From positions 248,001 to 312,000 of the forward strand of contig NZ_JAFCLZ010000003.1 of NCBI RefSeq assembly GCF_018130165.1: a stretch of DNA of 64,000 nt, given 5' to 3'. Of this stretch, positions 48,943 through 56,387 are shown one piece after another. How positions within the stretch are numbered: position 1 is the first letter of the stretch; every line of letters begins with the position of its first letter. This DNA comes from Bradyrhizobium sp. JYMT SZCCT0180. GTDB lineage: Bacteria > Pseudomonadota > Alphaproteobacteria > Rhizobiales > Xanthobacteraceae. The notes under the pieces were generated by a model. The model was not told the origin of the DNA, ran no database searches, and saw only the letters and a program-made list of their open reading frames with translations. A program made the translations under genes and the position numbers.

Positions 48943-48970
48943 GCCCCGCCGGTTCACGCCGGCGGGTTTG
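48943..48970. repeat. GCCGG-TCACGCC-GGCGGG hairpin, copy 2
   Basis: CCCCGCCGGTTCACGCCGGC followed by GGGTTTG; a possible weak terminator. Confidence 0.5.
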
Positions 48971-49048
48971 GTGCGGTCCTAATTCGAACACTTGCAAGCC
49001 GAATTTAGGACGCTTTAAGTTCCACCCATGATCCGCGAGCGTTCCCGT

Positions 49049-49186
49049 TTAGAGCGCGCGGGTATCTCCAAAGGGGTAGGTATGTTCCGGTATGTTCGCG
49101 GCTTCGCGGACTTCCTCAGCGTACTGCTCCCTAATGCGGTGCAGTATCTCGGCCATCGATGGTTGGTCTTTGGGAGGTTGGCTCAT
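49049..49186 (-). CDS. Hypothetical 45-residue protein
   Basis: MSQPPKDQPSMAEILHRIRE, QYAEEVREAANIPEHTYPFG. Helical, acidic. The SD is weak. Found in the accessory region; not recognised. Confidence 0.5.
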   Translation of the reverse strand: MSQPPKDQPSMAEILHRIREQYAEEVREAANIPEHTYPFGDTRAL

Positions 49187-49251
49187 CCGGTGGATCATAC
49201 CCCAAGTCGGTAAACCGATCCCAACGTCACACTGAAATGGCAGTGTAGACA

Positions 49252-49290
49252 AATAAAAACCCCGTCCGGGGGGCTAGCGCGGACGGGGTC
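49252..49290 (-). terminator. Intrinsic terminator, minus strand
   Basis: ACCCCGTCCG/CGGACGGGGT stem followed by TTTTATTT; placed downstream of the 66-residue gene. Confidence 0.8.
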
Positions 49291-49439
49291 ATTCCAAAGC
49301 GCTCCCGGCGGCGTTTTGATGAGCGCCACCGTAAAGCCTAACAGCGGAGTTTATTGCCGGGAAGTAGATTCGGGAAAACTTGGTATTAGTACCGAGCGAG
49401 ACCGAAGCGTGCATGCCAATGATCAGGCAGCTGGTTTTC

Positions 49440-49640
49440 TTATCGTCGCGCTTTGCTTGTAGGCTCGTTGCGCTCTAAACCAAGCAATGCGCTTCGGGCT
49501 TTTTTCCAGCGACGCTCAGCCTCCTTCAAAAGGGGCTTGTCCAGGGGATCGACATGGATGAAACGACGCCGTTCAGTCTGGGCGCGGAGCGCTTCCCTCG
49601 CGATAACATCAGCGACGTTAACAGACTTTCGGGTGGTCAT
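49440..49640 (-). CDS. Hypothetical 66-residue basic protein
   Basis: MTTRKSVNVADVIAREALRA, QTERRRFIHVDPLDKPLLKEAERRWKKAR. Mostly helical and Arg/Lys-rich. The frame is open upstream but the composition changes there. Not recognised. Confidence 0.5.
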   Translation of the reverse strand: MTTRKSVNVADVIAREALRAQTERRRFIHVDPLDKPLLKEAERRWKKARSALLGLERNEPTSKARR

Positions 49641-49894
49641 GATGTTTTGATGCAACCTGGCTGCCAGAGTTCTGCCCATTAAGGGGCATACAAGCCATGC
49701 CGCGCAAATCACAACCCGGTCAGTAGCTAACCACCTGGGGCGTGGCCGCGCAGGTTGGTTTCGTCCATGTGCGGTGATCTCGCTCACACTAGCACCTGTG
49801 ACCTGTCACCTAGGGAACAGGGGCACGACCGACACTCCTGCGACTACTCGGCTTGAGAAGGGAATGGTCTCTTCTCAGGAAACAGGAGATTTCA

Positions 49895-50098
49895 ATGAGT
49901 GAGCTAAACGACGTCAGCTTGTCAGCACTCGAACTCGACGTGGTCTCGGGTGGCTTGAAGTTGCAGCTCGGTGGACTTGGTATCGACATTGGCGAGAACG
50001 GTGTCGCATTAGGCATCTACATAAACGGCGTTGGCGGTGTCGCGATCGGGAGGTATGCCTGTGGGGTGCTGAAGGGCGTGGGCGGCGGTTGCATCTGA
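49895..50098 (+). CDS. Double-glycine leader peptide, bacteriocin-like
   Basis: 67 residues with GGAG upstream of the ATG. The leader SELNDVSLSALELDVVSGG has the ELxxVxGG processing motif of peptides cleaved and exported by C39-peptidase ABC transporters. The core is glycine-rich and hydrophobic (LQLGGLGIDIGENGVALGI, VLKGVGGGC), like many class II bacteriocins, and has two cysteines that could pair. No transporter, immunity or modification gene is recognised nearby. A GTGACCTGTCAC palindrome at 49798 lies upstream and a hairpin follows at 50174. Confidence 0.65.
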   Translation: MSELNDVSLSALELDVVSGGLKLQLGGLGIDIGENGVALGIYINGVGGVAIGRYACGVLKGVGGGCI

Positions 50099-50173
50099 TC
50101 CGCGTGGGCGAGCGCATCAGATCGAACTCCATCCAACGCTACCCCGGTGCGCTACTGGATGTTTTTGAAAAAG

Positions 50174-50199
50174 GCCCGCCGGGTCACGCCGGCGGGTTT
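50174..50199. repeat. GCCGG-TCACGCC-GGCGGG hairpin, copy 3
   Basis: GCCCGCCGGGTCACGCCGGC followed by GGGTTTA, after the double-glycine peptide gene; probably its terminator. Confidence 0.55.
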
Positions 50200-50293
50200 A
50201 TCGTATGTGAGCCGCCTCACGGTTAGACCGCTCTCCGTTCGCCATACTCGCTCGACATCAACGGTGCACAGCGCCACAACACGGAGCGGGACA

Positions 50294-50440
50294 ATGAAGA
50301 CCGAGCAGGGTCAATTGAGCGACAAAATCTCCGACAAAGAACTCGAAAACGTCACCGGAGGGCGCAAGGCCGGCGAAGGACAGAAGGACTTCCTCGTTGT
50401 GAAGATGAAAGAGGCCTTTGTGTCTAGCTATAGCCTTTGA
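50294..50440 (+). CDS. Second double-glycine leader peptide
   Basis: 48 residues with GGAG upstream. The leader ends KISDKELENVTGG, a strong ELxxVxGG match; the core is 25 residues (RKAGEGQKDFLVVKMKEAFV then SSYSL), unlike the glycine-rich core of the first peptide. Two such leaders 200 bp apart suggest a common export system elsewhere in the genome. Confidence 0.6.
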   Translation: MKTEQGQLSDKISDKELENVTGGRKAGEGQKDFLVVKMKEAFVSSYSL

Positions 50441-50575
50441 TCCCGAAGCCGCCGCAACCTGGGAAGGCCGCTTCTCGTATTTTTCGCGGCTCGGTATCTG
50501 ATAGTTGATCTTCCCGTTGGTAAAGTGCCCAGCCGCGGCAGTTCGACCGCGCCATGGTTCGATCCTCAAAAAACT

Positions 50576-50731
50576 CTAGGAGGTCCTGGCGTGCAGCCAG
50601 AAGGCTTCAACGGCACTCATCCTCCGAAACCAAACCGGATGGCCTGCCGCGATAGCCTCTAATGCTCCGGCGACCATGTCGATCTCGTAGCCAAGATACT
50701 CGTGAAGGATATCGCGTTCCTCTGCGTTCAT
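50576..50731 (-). CDS. Hypothetical 51-residue protein
   Basis: MNAEERDILHEYLGYEIDMV, AGALEAIAAGHPVWFRRMSA, VEAFWLHARTS. AGGAGA lies 9-10 nt upstream of the ATG. Acidic, helical; not recognised. Confidence 0.55.
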   Translation of the reverse strand: MNAEERDILHEYLGYEIDMVAGALEAIAAGHPVWFRRMSAVEAFWLHARTS

Positions 50732-50900
50732 TCGCGGAAGTCTCCTACAAGCAGACCAAAAACTGAAACCGCTGTGTCGCCTCCGTGTCGCATGGACTGG
50801 ACGGGACTAAGCGGGAAGGCTTGATATCAAATGGTTTTCTTCAACAGAGAACGCGACACGATTTTTTCGAGAATGAGGCTGTCTATCCCTTTGAAATCAT

Positions 50901-50949
50901 TGGCGATCCCAGCAGGATTCGAACCTGCAACCCACGGAGTAGAAATCCG
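50901..50949. repeat. att-like copy of the tRNA-Arg 3' end (left)
   Basis: 49 bp identical to 56016-56064, which is the 3' part of tRNA-Arg(TCT) from the anticodon arm to CCA. It is followed by unrelated sequence, so the rest of the tRNA is missing here. Confidence 0.9.
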
Positions 50950-51002
50950 CTCCGGGTCCAATGATATCAATGACTTGGCGAATTCGTGCTGTTCGTGTGC
51001 CG

Positions 51003-51635
51003 TTACGACCCCAAAAGGCGCAATTCGATCCCTTCGGCCGCGCGCTGATCAGCTTCAGCGTCGGCGAACAGGTGGCCGTACCCGGTGGCGCGCTCCAGCG
51101 CTCGGAGAACGACGTGATGGAGATATGAAGACCAACTCCCAAGGAGGTTACCCTCGGCGTCTGACACGTAATCGGGCCAGGCAGTTCCCTCGGCTTCATG
51201 TTCGATAGCGTAGCTAAGTAGCGCGACAGCACCGCCCAAAGACAGGTTGGGTGTGCTTAACCGCTTGTAGGTGAGTTCTTCTGTCCTCTGCCAACGGCAG
51301 ATCGATTCCTTGTTGAAGTCGATCCACCGCGGATCATCGGTCTCAACGAGCTCTAACTCATTGCCCCACTGAGTACTCATCCTTTTCTCCTGCGGAATGA
51401 TGGCGCACCAGTGATCATCGAGGACGCAATGCTCGTCGTAGTCTCTCTCCGCCTCTTTATGTGCCTCAATCAGCGCGAAGATCGGATCGGGCTCGGCCAG
51501 CTTTGGCATAGATGCGAGCGCGACAGAGGGGGCGGCCACCAGCGCGGCTGCAGAGGGAAGCGCAACGGCGGCTGCCCCAGCTTGGAGAAAAGCGCGCCTG
51601 TCGAGCCCTGAGGGGCTTTGGGATGGGTTCATCAT
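51003..51635 (-). CDS. Tat-signal hypothetical protein
   Basis: 210 residues with a twin-arginine signal (SGLDRRAFLQAGAAAVALPS) and an acidic, helical mature part with many Trp and His (YDEHCVLDDHWCAIIPQEKR, ICRWQRTEELTYKRL, ALERATGYGHLFADAEADQ). GAGGG precedes the start (ATG 51635 or 51632). No family recognised. The 57-residue gene lies 12 nt upstream on the same strand. Confidence 0.7.
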   Translation of the reverse strand: MMNPSQSPSGLDRRAFLQAGAAAVALPSAAALVAAPSVALASMPKLAEPDPIFALIEAHKEAERDYDEHCVLDDHWCAIIPQEKRMSTQWGNELELVETDDPRWIDFNKESICRWQRTEELTYKRLSTPNLSLGGAVALLSYAIEHEAEGTAWPDYVSDAEGNLLGSWSSYLHHVVLRALERATGYGHLFADAEADQRAAEGIELRLLGS

Positions 51636-51647
51636 GTTATCCCTCCC

Positions 51648-51821
51648 TCAAGCCGTCTCGAGGACGGGAGACGCGACTGCGCCACCATTCAGCGTGCGCG
51701 GGTGGTCGACATCGACCAGCGACGGGGCCAGCCCGTCACGCTCGGCGGCCTCGAATGCAGCCCTAACGATGGGGTCGCGAATGAGCTGGGATAGTTTTAT
51801 ATGATTGGTAGCTCGGGCCAT
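51648..51821 (-). CDS. 57-residue protein upstream of the Tat-signal gene
   Basis: MARATNHIKLSQLIRDPIVR, AAFEAAERDGLAPSLVDVDH and a stop. AGGAGT precedes the ATG. It begins a two-gene unit with the Tat-signal protein and is diverg­ent from the RHH operon, 81 bp away. Confidence 0.65.
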   Translation of the reverse strand: MARATNHIKLSQLIRDPIVRAAFEAAERDGLAPSLVDVDHPRTLNGGAVASPVLETA

Positions 51822-51902
51822 GGGGTACTCCTTGGCTTGGGTTAGAGCCGGGCAAGTGTTCCAGCACTTGCTCGGTTCGTCATTTTATGGCACCATCAAA
51901 TC

Positions 51903-52100
51903 ATGAAGTCAACAATAAATAGCGCTAAAAAATCCAAACGTGGCAGGCCCCCCGTCGAGAGCGAGGCCGTCAACGTCCGCATGGCTGTTGACGCACTGCA
52001 AAACATCGATGATTGGCGCCGGAAACAGGACGACCTGCCCGGCCGCCCCGAGGCTATCCGCCGGCTTGTCGAGATCGGGCTGAAGACCAAGGGCAAATGA
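51903..52100 (+). CDS. RHH-like DNA-binding protein
   Basis: 65 residues: basic start (KSAKKSKRGRPP type, here NSAKKSKRGRPPVES), strand VNVRMAVDALQNIDDW, helices RRKQDDLPGRPEAIRRLVEIGLK. This fits an RHH regulator. First gene of a five-gene string of coupled ORFs. Confidence 0.7.
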   Translation: MKSTINSAKKSKRGRPPVESEAVNVRMAVDALQNIDDWRRKQDDLPGRPEAIRRLVEIGLKTKGK

Positions 52101-52390
52101 TGGCTAAGCAGGCGCTCATTTACACTGTCGAAGTCGACGGTAAGCCAATCCTGGCATTTGACGGTCACGCCCGGGAAGCCGCCGAGCTATGCAGGGAAGC
52201 GTGGTTTCGATCGGACCTCAACGAGCTCTCTTCAAACGGAGATCCGCTCTGTCTGCCCGGTTCAACGATCAAGACGCGGATAGCGAACGAAGACGAGATG
52301 GCAGCGTATCGGGAGGCCGCCAAAGAGGCGAAGGCGCCTGATGAGATTTTATTTGCCTATCTCGTTGAACTAGACGGGATGCCCGAATGA
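52097..52390 (+). CDS. Hypothetical 97-residue protein, coupled ORF 2
   Basis: AKQALIYTVEVDGKPILAFD, GHAREAAELCREAWFRSDLN, a beta-alpha pattern, ending FAYLVELDGMPE. Its ATG overlaps the RHH stop by four bases. Not recognised. Confidence 0.65.
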   Translation: MMAKQALIYTVEVDGKPILAFDGHAREAAELCREAWFRSDLNELSSNGDPLCLPGSTIKTRIANEDEMAAYREAAKEAKAPDEILFAYLVELDGMPE

Positions 52391-52602
52391 ACAGGCTGCG
52401 GCGCTACCATGAGAAAGTGCCGCACGGTGAACCTCCCGCGCGCGTGGCCTATGCGACCAGTAGGGCTGCTCTGCCTAAAGGTGCTGAGTGGGCCGAGGAC
52501 GTCACTTTCAATGCTGGCGATGCAATCCTAACCGATCCGTTGCTGAAAGATGTCTACAAGGAAGCTATTCTGAAGGGATGCGCGACGGTGACGGTAAAAT
52601 GA
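52387..52602 (+). CDS. Hypothetical 71-residue protein, coupled ORF 3
   Basis: NRLRRYHEKVPHGEPPARVA, then VTFNAGDAILTDPLLKDVYKEAILKG. ATGA overlap with the gene before and after. Not recognised. Confidence 0.65.
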   Translation: MNRLRRYHEKVPHGEPPARVAYATSRAALPKGAEWAEDVTFNAGDAILTDPLLKDVYKEAILKGCATVTVK

Positions 52603-52775
52603 GCGCCGAACTGTATCGCAATAATGCCGACGATTGCCGACAGCGCTCGTTACAAGCCCGCACGCCGGCCGATAAGGCAAACTGGCTCAAAATAGCGGAA
52701 GAGTGGCAAAAGCTCGCGGAGGAAGTCGACGCCGGCAATATTTGTGAAATAGGGCTGAAGGCGAAGGGTACATGA
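52599..52775 (+). CDS. Hypothetical 58-residue protein, coupled ORF 4
   Basis: SAELYRNNADDCRQRSLQAR, TPADKANWLKIAEEWQKLAE. The ADDCRQRSLQA..ADKANWLKIAEEW.KLA pattern is a common small Bradyrhizobium protein type. ATGA overlaps at both ends. Confidence 0.7.
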   Translation: MSAELYRNNADDCRQRSLQARTPADKANWLKIAEEWQKLAEEVDAGNICEIGLKAKGT

Positions 52776-52873
52776 ACGAACTCGAGCCAGAGACAGCGTC
52801 TCAGCAATGGCTTTGGTTTGGCCTGACGCTGTTTGCGATGTCGCTGATTGCCTGGGTTACGACCGCTTTCTGA
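52772..52873 (+). CDS. 33-residue membrane protein, coupled ORF 5
   Basis: NELEPETASQQWLWFGLTLF, then AMSLIAWVTTAF. A single membrane span reaching the C-terminus. ATG overlaps the stop of the gene before; its 3' end overlaps the convergent 81-residue gene. Confidence 0.6.
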   Translation: MNELEPETASQQWLWFGLTLFAMSLIAWVTTAF

Positions 52874-53102
52874 ATCGCAGCACCCGCCCGGGCCCCAGTG
52901 GCCTCCGCGGCGCCGGCGGCCCTGTCCTCAGCGGTTTGTCTGGGAAGAACTTGGTCCATTGTTCGTCGGTGTAGCCGTAGATCACGCTCCACCATTGCTC
53001 TGAGAATTCAGCGCCTGACCACGGCACGGCGGGAACGTCCAGATGATCCGGGGCATCCTTGTCGATCTCAATTGGCACCTGGACTGCGGGGCTGCCCCAC
53101 AT
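52857..53102 (-). CDS. Hypothetical 81-residue protein
   Basis: WGSPAVQVPIEIDKDAPDHL, AEFSEQWWSVIYGYTDEQWTKFFPD, then a Pro/Arg tail. GGAGGG precedes ATG 53102. Trp-rich; not recognised. Convergent with the coupled ORFs. Confidence 0.6.
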   Translation of the reverse strand: MWGSPAVQVPIEIDKDAPDHLDVPAVPWSGAEFSEQWWSVIYGYTDEQWTKFFPDKPLRTGPPAPRRPLGPGRVLRFRKRS

Positions 53103-53110
53103 GATTCCGC

Positions 53111-53138
53111 CCTCCGGCAGGTTCACGCCGGCGGGTTC
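53111..53138. repeat. GCCGG-TCACGCC-GGCGGG hairpin, copy 4
   Basis: CCTCCGGCAGGTTCACGCCG followed by GCGGGTT. Confidence 0.45.
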
Positions 53139-53213
53139 TTCTTGCGGGGCGTCGTCAAGCCGATACGCTGCCAGCGGCCCTCACGCGGGCCTTGTATTGG
53201 ATGCTGACCCACT

Positions 53214-53243
53214 TAGCCCCGCCCTTACCGGCGGGGCTTTTTC
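53214..53243 (+). terminator. Intrinsic terminator, plus strand
   Basis: AGCCCCGCC/GGCGGGGCT stem followed by five T; probably ends the coupled-ORF transcript. Confidence 0.85.
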
Positions 53244-53361
53244 ATGCCCTCCAAAAGAAACGGCCCCGACATCAAGTGCGAAGTTCGGGAACAAGTGGCA
53301 ATGACGGGGTGTTGAGGGGCATGTCCGTTGTGGATGACGGACATCACCCGAATGAGGCCCC

Positions 53362-53571
53362 GTGAACACTGAGCCGGTCGCCGCAAGGACAAGGTACCGC
53401 TTGGTACTGCGTAGGTTCCGGCGCGACGTTCACTACGTTGCCGGGATCATGGCCCAATTCTTCGCTGCGATAGCTGAGAAAGAGACCAGGGTTTTGACCC
53501 GAGCATGGGTTCGTCCGTGCGCTCTTCTTTTCCGTGCGCTAGAGAAAATCACCGGCGCGAAGCGCGCTTAG
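53362..53571 (+). CDS. Hypothetical 69-residue basic protein
   Basis: GTG start with GAGG upstream: NTEPVAARTRYRLVLRRFRR, DVHYVAGIMAQFFAAIAEKE. Arg-rich and helical; not recognised. A T-tailed GC hairpin (53659-53686) follows. Confidence 0.45.
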   Translation: MNTEPVAARTRYRLVLRRFRRDVHYVAGIMAQFFAAIAEKETRVLTRAWVRPCALLFRALEKITGAKRA

Positions 53572-53927
53572 GCCACCGAGGGTCGAAACGGGCTAGTGCC
53601 CGATAGTCGGCGCCTTGAAGGCGCAAGGAGGCGTGCACTTGCCCCGCCGGGTGAAGGAGGGGCTTTTTCTTGGCGTTAGGAACGATCCGGCGCCGCAGGA
53701 ATCGACTCTGCGCTCCCGGTAGATTCCTTAGCCCCCGACCGGGAGAAAACCCCAATTGGGTTGGCGGCCTTTGGTGCAGCGCGTTCTAAGCGCCGGGGCC
53801 GTTTGTGCCGATGGTGCTCAGGCGTCGATATATGAAAACACGAACCCGCCTGCATTCATTTGTCGGCGGGGGGTATTTGGGAACGGAACGCTCTGGCTCT
53901 CGTTCGTATTGTGTACCGGAGGTTCAC

Positions 53928-54026
53928 ATGGATAGAGAAACCAAGCGCGAGTTTCTAATCATGGTTCTAAGCGCCACGAGCGCCATCCCGCTCGCCACAG
54001 CAGTCGTTTTGGCCCTGAGTTACTAA
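53928..54026 (+). CDS. 32-residue membrane protein
   Basis: MDRETKREFLIMVLSATSAI, then PLATAVVLALSY. GGAGG precedes the ATG. Single span. Its 3' end overlaps the minus-strand gene at 53959. Confidence 0.5.
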   Translation: MDRETKREFLIMVLSATSAIPLATAVVLALSY

Positions 54027-54255
54027 AGGACCCGATCCCGCCTGTGTGGTGATGGCGGGCAGGCGGTCTACCCCCCCTTGCGGACTTTACTTTCTCGATC
54101 ATCGCCAGTTCAACCTGATCGGCAAGGGTTGTGAGATGCAGGGCCAGCCGGTCAAACAGATCCCGCTTTGCCGGGTCCGTGGCGAGGTCGCTAATCAGTT
54201 TGCATTCGGCCGCATCGGTTCTGAGCTTTTCTAGGCGGGCTTGATAGTCGTGCAT
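53959..54255 (-). CDS. Small helical protein with extended C-terminus
   Basis: 98 residues: HDYQARLEKLRTDAAECKLI, SDLATDPAKRDLFDRLALHL, DQVELAMIEKV are protein-like and resemble small conserved Bradyrhizobium proteins. The last 35 residues (RPPARHHHTGGIGS...) are not, suggesting a lost stop or frameshift near 54060. GAGG precedes the ATG. Confidence 0.6.
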   Translation of the reverse strand: MHDYQARLEKLRTDAAECKLISDLATDPAKRDLFDRLALHLTTLADQVELAMIEKVKSARGGRPPARHHHTGGIGSFSNSGPKRLLWRAGWRSWRLEP

Positions 54256-54378
54256 GTCGGAGCCTCGACCTGTTTTTATGCCGGCATGTTATCCGGGCGG
54301 TTGACCAAATGAAACGTCACCCCGGGCGTAATGAACAATCTGCGCCAGTCGCCGTCTTATATTGGACGGAGAATGGCC

Positions 54379-54660
54379 ATGGACCAGCCCGAGGACCCCC
54401 GCGAACTTGAACGCAAGATCGAGCAGGCCACCCGGATAGCCTCCAGGGTAACCGACCAGACTACCTATCAGCGCCTTACCGCCTGGGTCGAAGAGCTTAG
54501 ACAGAAGCTACGGCAGCGCCTGGCGGTGAGACGGACCAAAGAGGAAATCAGGGCGCGTGCCCACGATCTCTGGGAGCAGCAGGGCCGCCCGGTGGGTCGA
54601 GACTTGGAGTTCTGGCTGCAGGCCGAACGGGATCATCAGAGAGAGAGCAGAAACGACTAA
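54379..54660 (+). CDS. DUF2934 domain protein
   Basis: 93 residues. N-terminal coiled-coil (RELERKIEQATRIASRVTDQ) and a C-terminal DUF2934 motif (EEIRARAHDLWEQQGRPVGR, DLEFWLQAERD). GGAG lies 7 nt before ATG 54379. Function unknown. Confidence 0.75.
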   Translation: MDQPEDPRELERKIEQATRIASRVTDQTTYQRLTAWVEELRQKLRQRLAVRRTKEEIRARAHDLWEQQGRPVGRDLEFWLQAERDHQRESRND

Positions 54661-54889
54661 CCCACCTGCTTCGAATGTTGCGCGATTGGTCATCAGTAGT
54701 GCACAGGCTCAGCTTGCACCCTCAAATAGAACATTAAATCATTCAACTTAGACGATGATTTTACAACAAATTTAGAAATGAAACGTTGGATGATGTGCCG
54801 CAACCGCCGTGCGGCCGAGTGGCCGGGCCCCGCTATTTCACCTACCCCAGATGGTGGTGCGCCCGGCTACTTTGCGGTGGCATTCGAAA
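54661..54889. other. Intergenic region, no gene seen
   Basis: Starts AT-rich. A 48-codon frame from 54778 has no SD and runs through a terminator, so it is not called. Confidence 0.4.
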
Positions 54890-54922
54890 CGAAAAGAAAA
54901 AGCCGCCTCGAACGGCGGCTTT
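54890..54922 (-). terminator. Intrinsic terminator, minus strand
   Basis: AGCCGCC/GGCGGCT stem followed by TTTTTCTTTTC on the minus strand, 40 nt after the stop of the 72-residue gene. Confidence 0.8.
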
Positions 54923-54961
54923 AAGTTTAACCTTTGATGTCCATCCACGGGGGGATGAGCT

Positions 54962-55180
54962 TCAATTGTTACTTCCGGTTCGTGACCGTTTTGTTACAGG
55001 CGCCCCCGCCTGACTGCTAAGTCGGATGTTATCGACGGGCATCTGCATCGCAGCAGCCCGTTCTTTCCGTTCCTTCTTGGAAAACTCGCGCTCGCGTTGT
55101 TCGAAAGCCGCAAGCTCCTTTTGCGCCGCCTCAAGAAAGCGGTCCCGCGGTGTTATTGCCAACTGAGTGTGTCCCGTCAA
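54962..55180 (-). CDS. Hypothetical charged protein
   Basis: TPRDRFLEAAQKELAAFEQR, EREFSKKERKERAAAMQMPV and a polar tail. Only TTG starts (55180, 55162) are available, so the N-terminus may be truncated. Helical; a strong terminator follows. Confidence 0.5.
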   Translation of the reverse strand: MTGHTQLAITPRDRFLEAAQKELAAFEQREREFSKKERKERAAAMQMPVDNIRLSSQAGAPVTKRSRTGSNN

Positions 55181-55378
55181 TTACGCACCCCACTGATAGC
55201 CCGGCGCCCGTTCTACCCAAATGCAGGAACCGGGAAAAGGTTCGGCCACGTAAAATTACGGAATGATGACATTCGGCCACAGCGGAGAAACCCCTCAACC
55301 GTCAACTTCATCGTTTTGTCACGAAACAACTGCGTTCATCGACCCGTTGTCGTGCATCCCGTTTAGTGGAGAGGTCGC

Positions 55379-55480
55379 ATGAAATTCGAAGTAACGCCCC
55401 GGCCCAAACATCTTATCAGCGCCATTGCCGTCGGCCTCGGCGGCATCGGGTTGCTCATTTTTTTGTCGGTGATCCGCTAA
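55379..55480 (+). CDS. 33-residue membrane protein
   Basis: MKFEVTPRPKHLISAIAVGL, GGIGLLIFLSVIR and TAA. GGAGAGG precedes the ATG. Single C-terminal span. Confidence 0.6.
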   Translation: MKFEVTPRPKHLISAIAVGLGGIGLLIFLSVIR

Positions 55481-55499
55481 GCGGAGCTTGAGCCGCTAC

Positions 55500-55697
55500 T
55501 CAAATCGGTCGATTGGTTTCAACCTGGTTCCAGTCCAAGTAATCGTAATAGCTCGACCATCGGTAAATCTCGGCACTGCAATTCCAGCATTTGAAAATCC
55601 CAAGTGGGCTGGACGAACGCCGTTGCTGCATGGCGCGGTAAACCCAGCTGCATTCGGGGCACGCAAACATCACCGTGGTTTTCGTACTGAGCGGCAT
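55500..55697 (-). CDS. Zinc-ribbon-like small protein
   Basis: 65 residues with two CxxC pairs (FACPECSWVYRAM and FKCWNCSAEIYRW) about 22 residues apart, likely binding one zinc, then YYDYLDWNQVETNRPI. Start at 55697 or at ATG 55670 just before the first pair. Function unknown. Confidence 0.65.
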   Translation of the reverse strand: MPLSTKTTVMFACPECSWVYRAMQQRRSSSPLGIFKCWNCSAEIYRWSSYYDYLDWNQVETNRPI

Positions 55698-56015
55698 CTA
55701 ATCAATGTGAAGTCGGAACCCGCCGATTCCGAGGCAGACGCCAGGCCGGTCCATCACAACCAGCAGCCAAGACGATCAACTTTGGCCCGTACACGGACTA
55801 GATAGGCGAGAGCCTAGAAAACGCGAGTTGGATCGGCACCGGACCTAGAACAAACCACGAAGGCGCCATGCTGTTTCCGTGCTGCTCGGAACAATTGGTA
55901 GCCATCTGTAACCACCTGATTTTGCTTGCATCGGGTAGCAGCACTTAGCAGCACGGATTTTGCCAAAAGAACAAACCGGAATTGCGAGAAACCCTTTATT
56001 TGCAAGGGTTTTTGC

Positions 56016-56064
56016 TGGCGATCCCAGCAGGATTCGAACCTGCAACCCACGGAGTAGAAATCCG
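56016..56064. repeat. att-like repeat (right), part of tRNA-Arg
   Basis: 49 bp identical to 50901-50949; here it is the 3' part of the complete tRNA gene. Confidence 0.9.
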
Positions 56065-56092
56065 TTACTCTATCCAGTTGAGCTATGGGACC
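56016..56092 (-). tRNA. tRNA-Arg(TCT)
   Basis: On the minus strand acceptor GGTCCCA/TGGGATC (one G-U), D-stem GCTC/GAGT, anticodon stem ACGGA/TCCGT with loop TTTCTAC (TCT), T-arm TTGCAGG-TTCGAAT-CCTGC, G73 and CCA encoded. It is the integration site of the neighbouring element. Confidence 0.95.
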
Positions 56093-56387
56093 GTTGGAGT
56101 CTTTCTAGCACTGCCAATATGAAAAATCCGCTTCGGAGCCAAGTCTGTTCCGAACCGTTTTCCTTCAGGCTGCGACAAAGCCAGACGGCGGACCATTGCC
56201 ATCGGTCCGCCCATCAATCAATGCTGCGCCGGTACACCCCCCCGCCGCGGCATCTTCGGGACCTTGGACTGCCAGAGCCATGCCGCATGCGACTTTTTCG
56301 CAAGCCTCCTCCATCGCCATCAGTCCGTCACCTTTTCGCGCACTTTTCGTCCGTTACGAGGCGGTCGTCCGCCCAAGGAGCTCCATC

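Larger units (their letters stand above)
50901..56064. mobile_element. Element integrated at tRNA-Arg, about 5.1 kb, no integrase seen
   Basis: Bounded by the 49-bp direct repeats at 50901 and 56016. The intact tRNA-Arg is at the right end and the displaced 3' fragment at the left, the usual product of tyrosine-recombinase integration into a tRNA 3' end. Contents: a Tat-signal protein, an RHH regulator, many very short ORFs, a DUF2934 protein and a zinc-ribbon protein. No integrase, excisionase or replication gene was recognised, so it is defective, mobilised in trans, or a larger element reduced by deletion. Confidence 0.7.
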
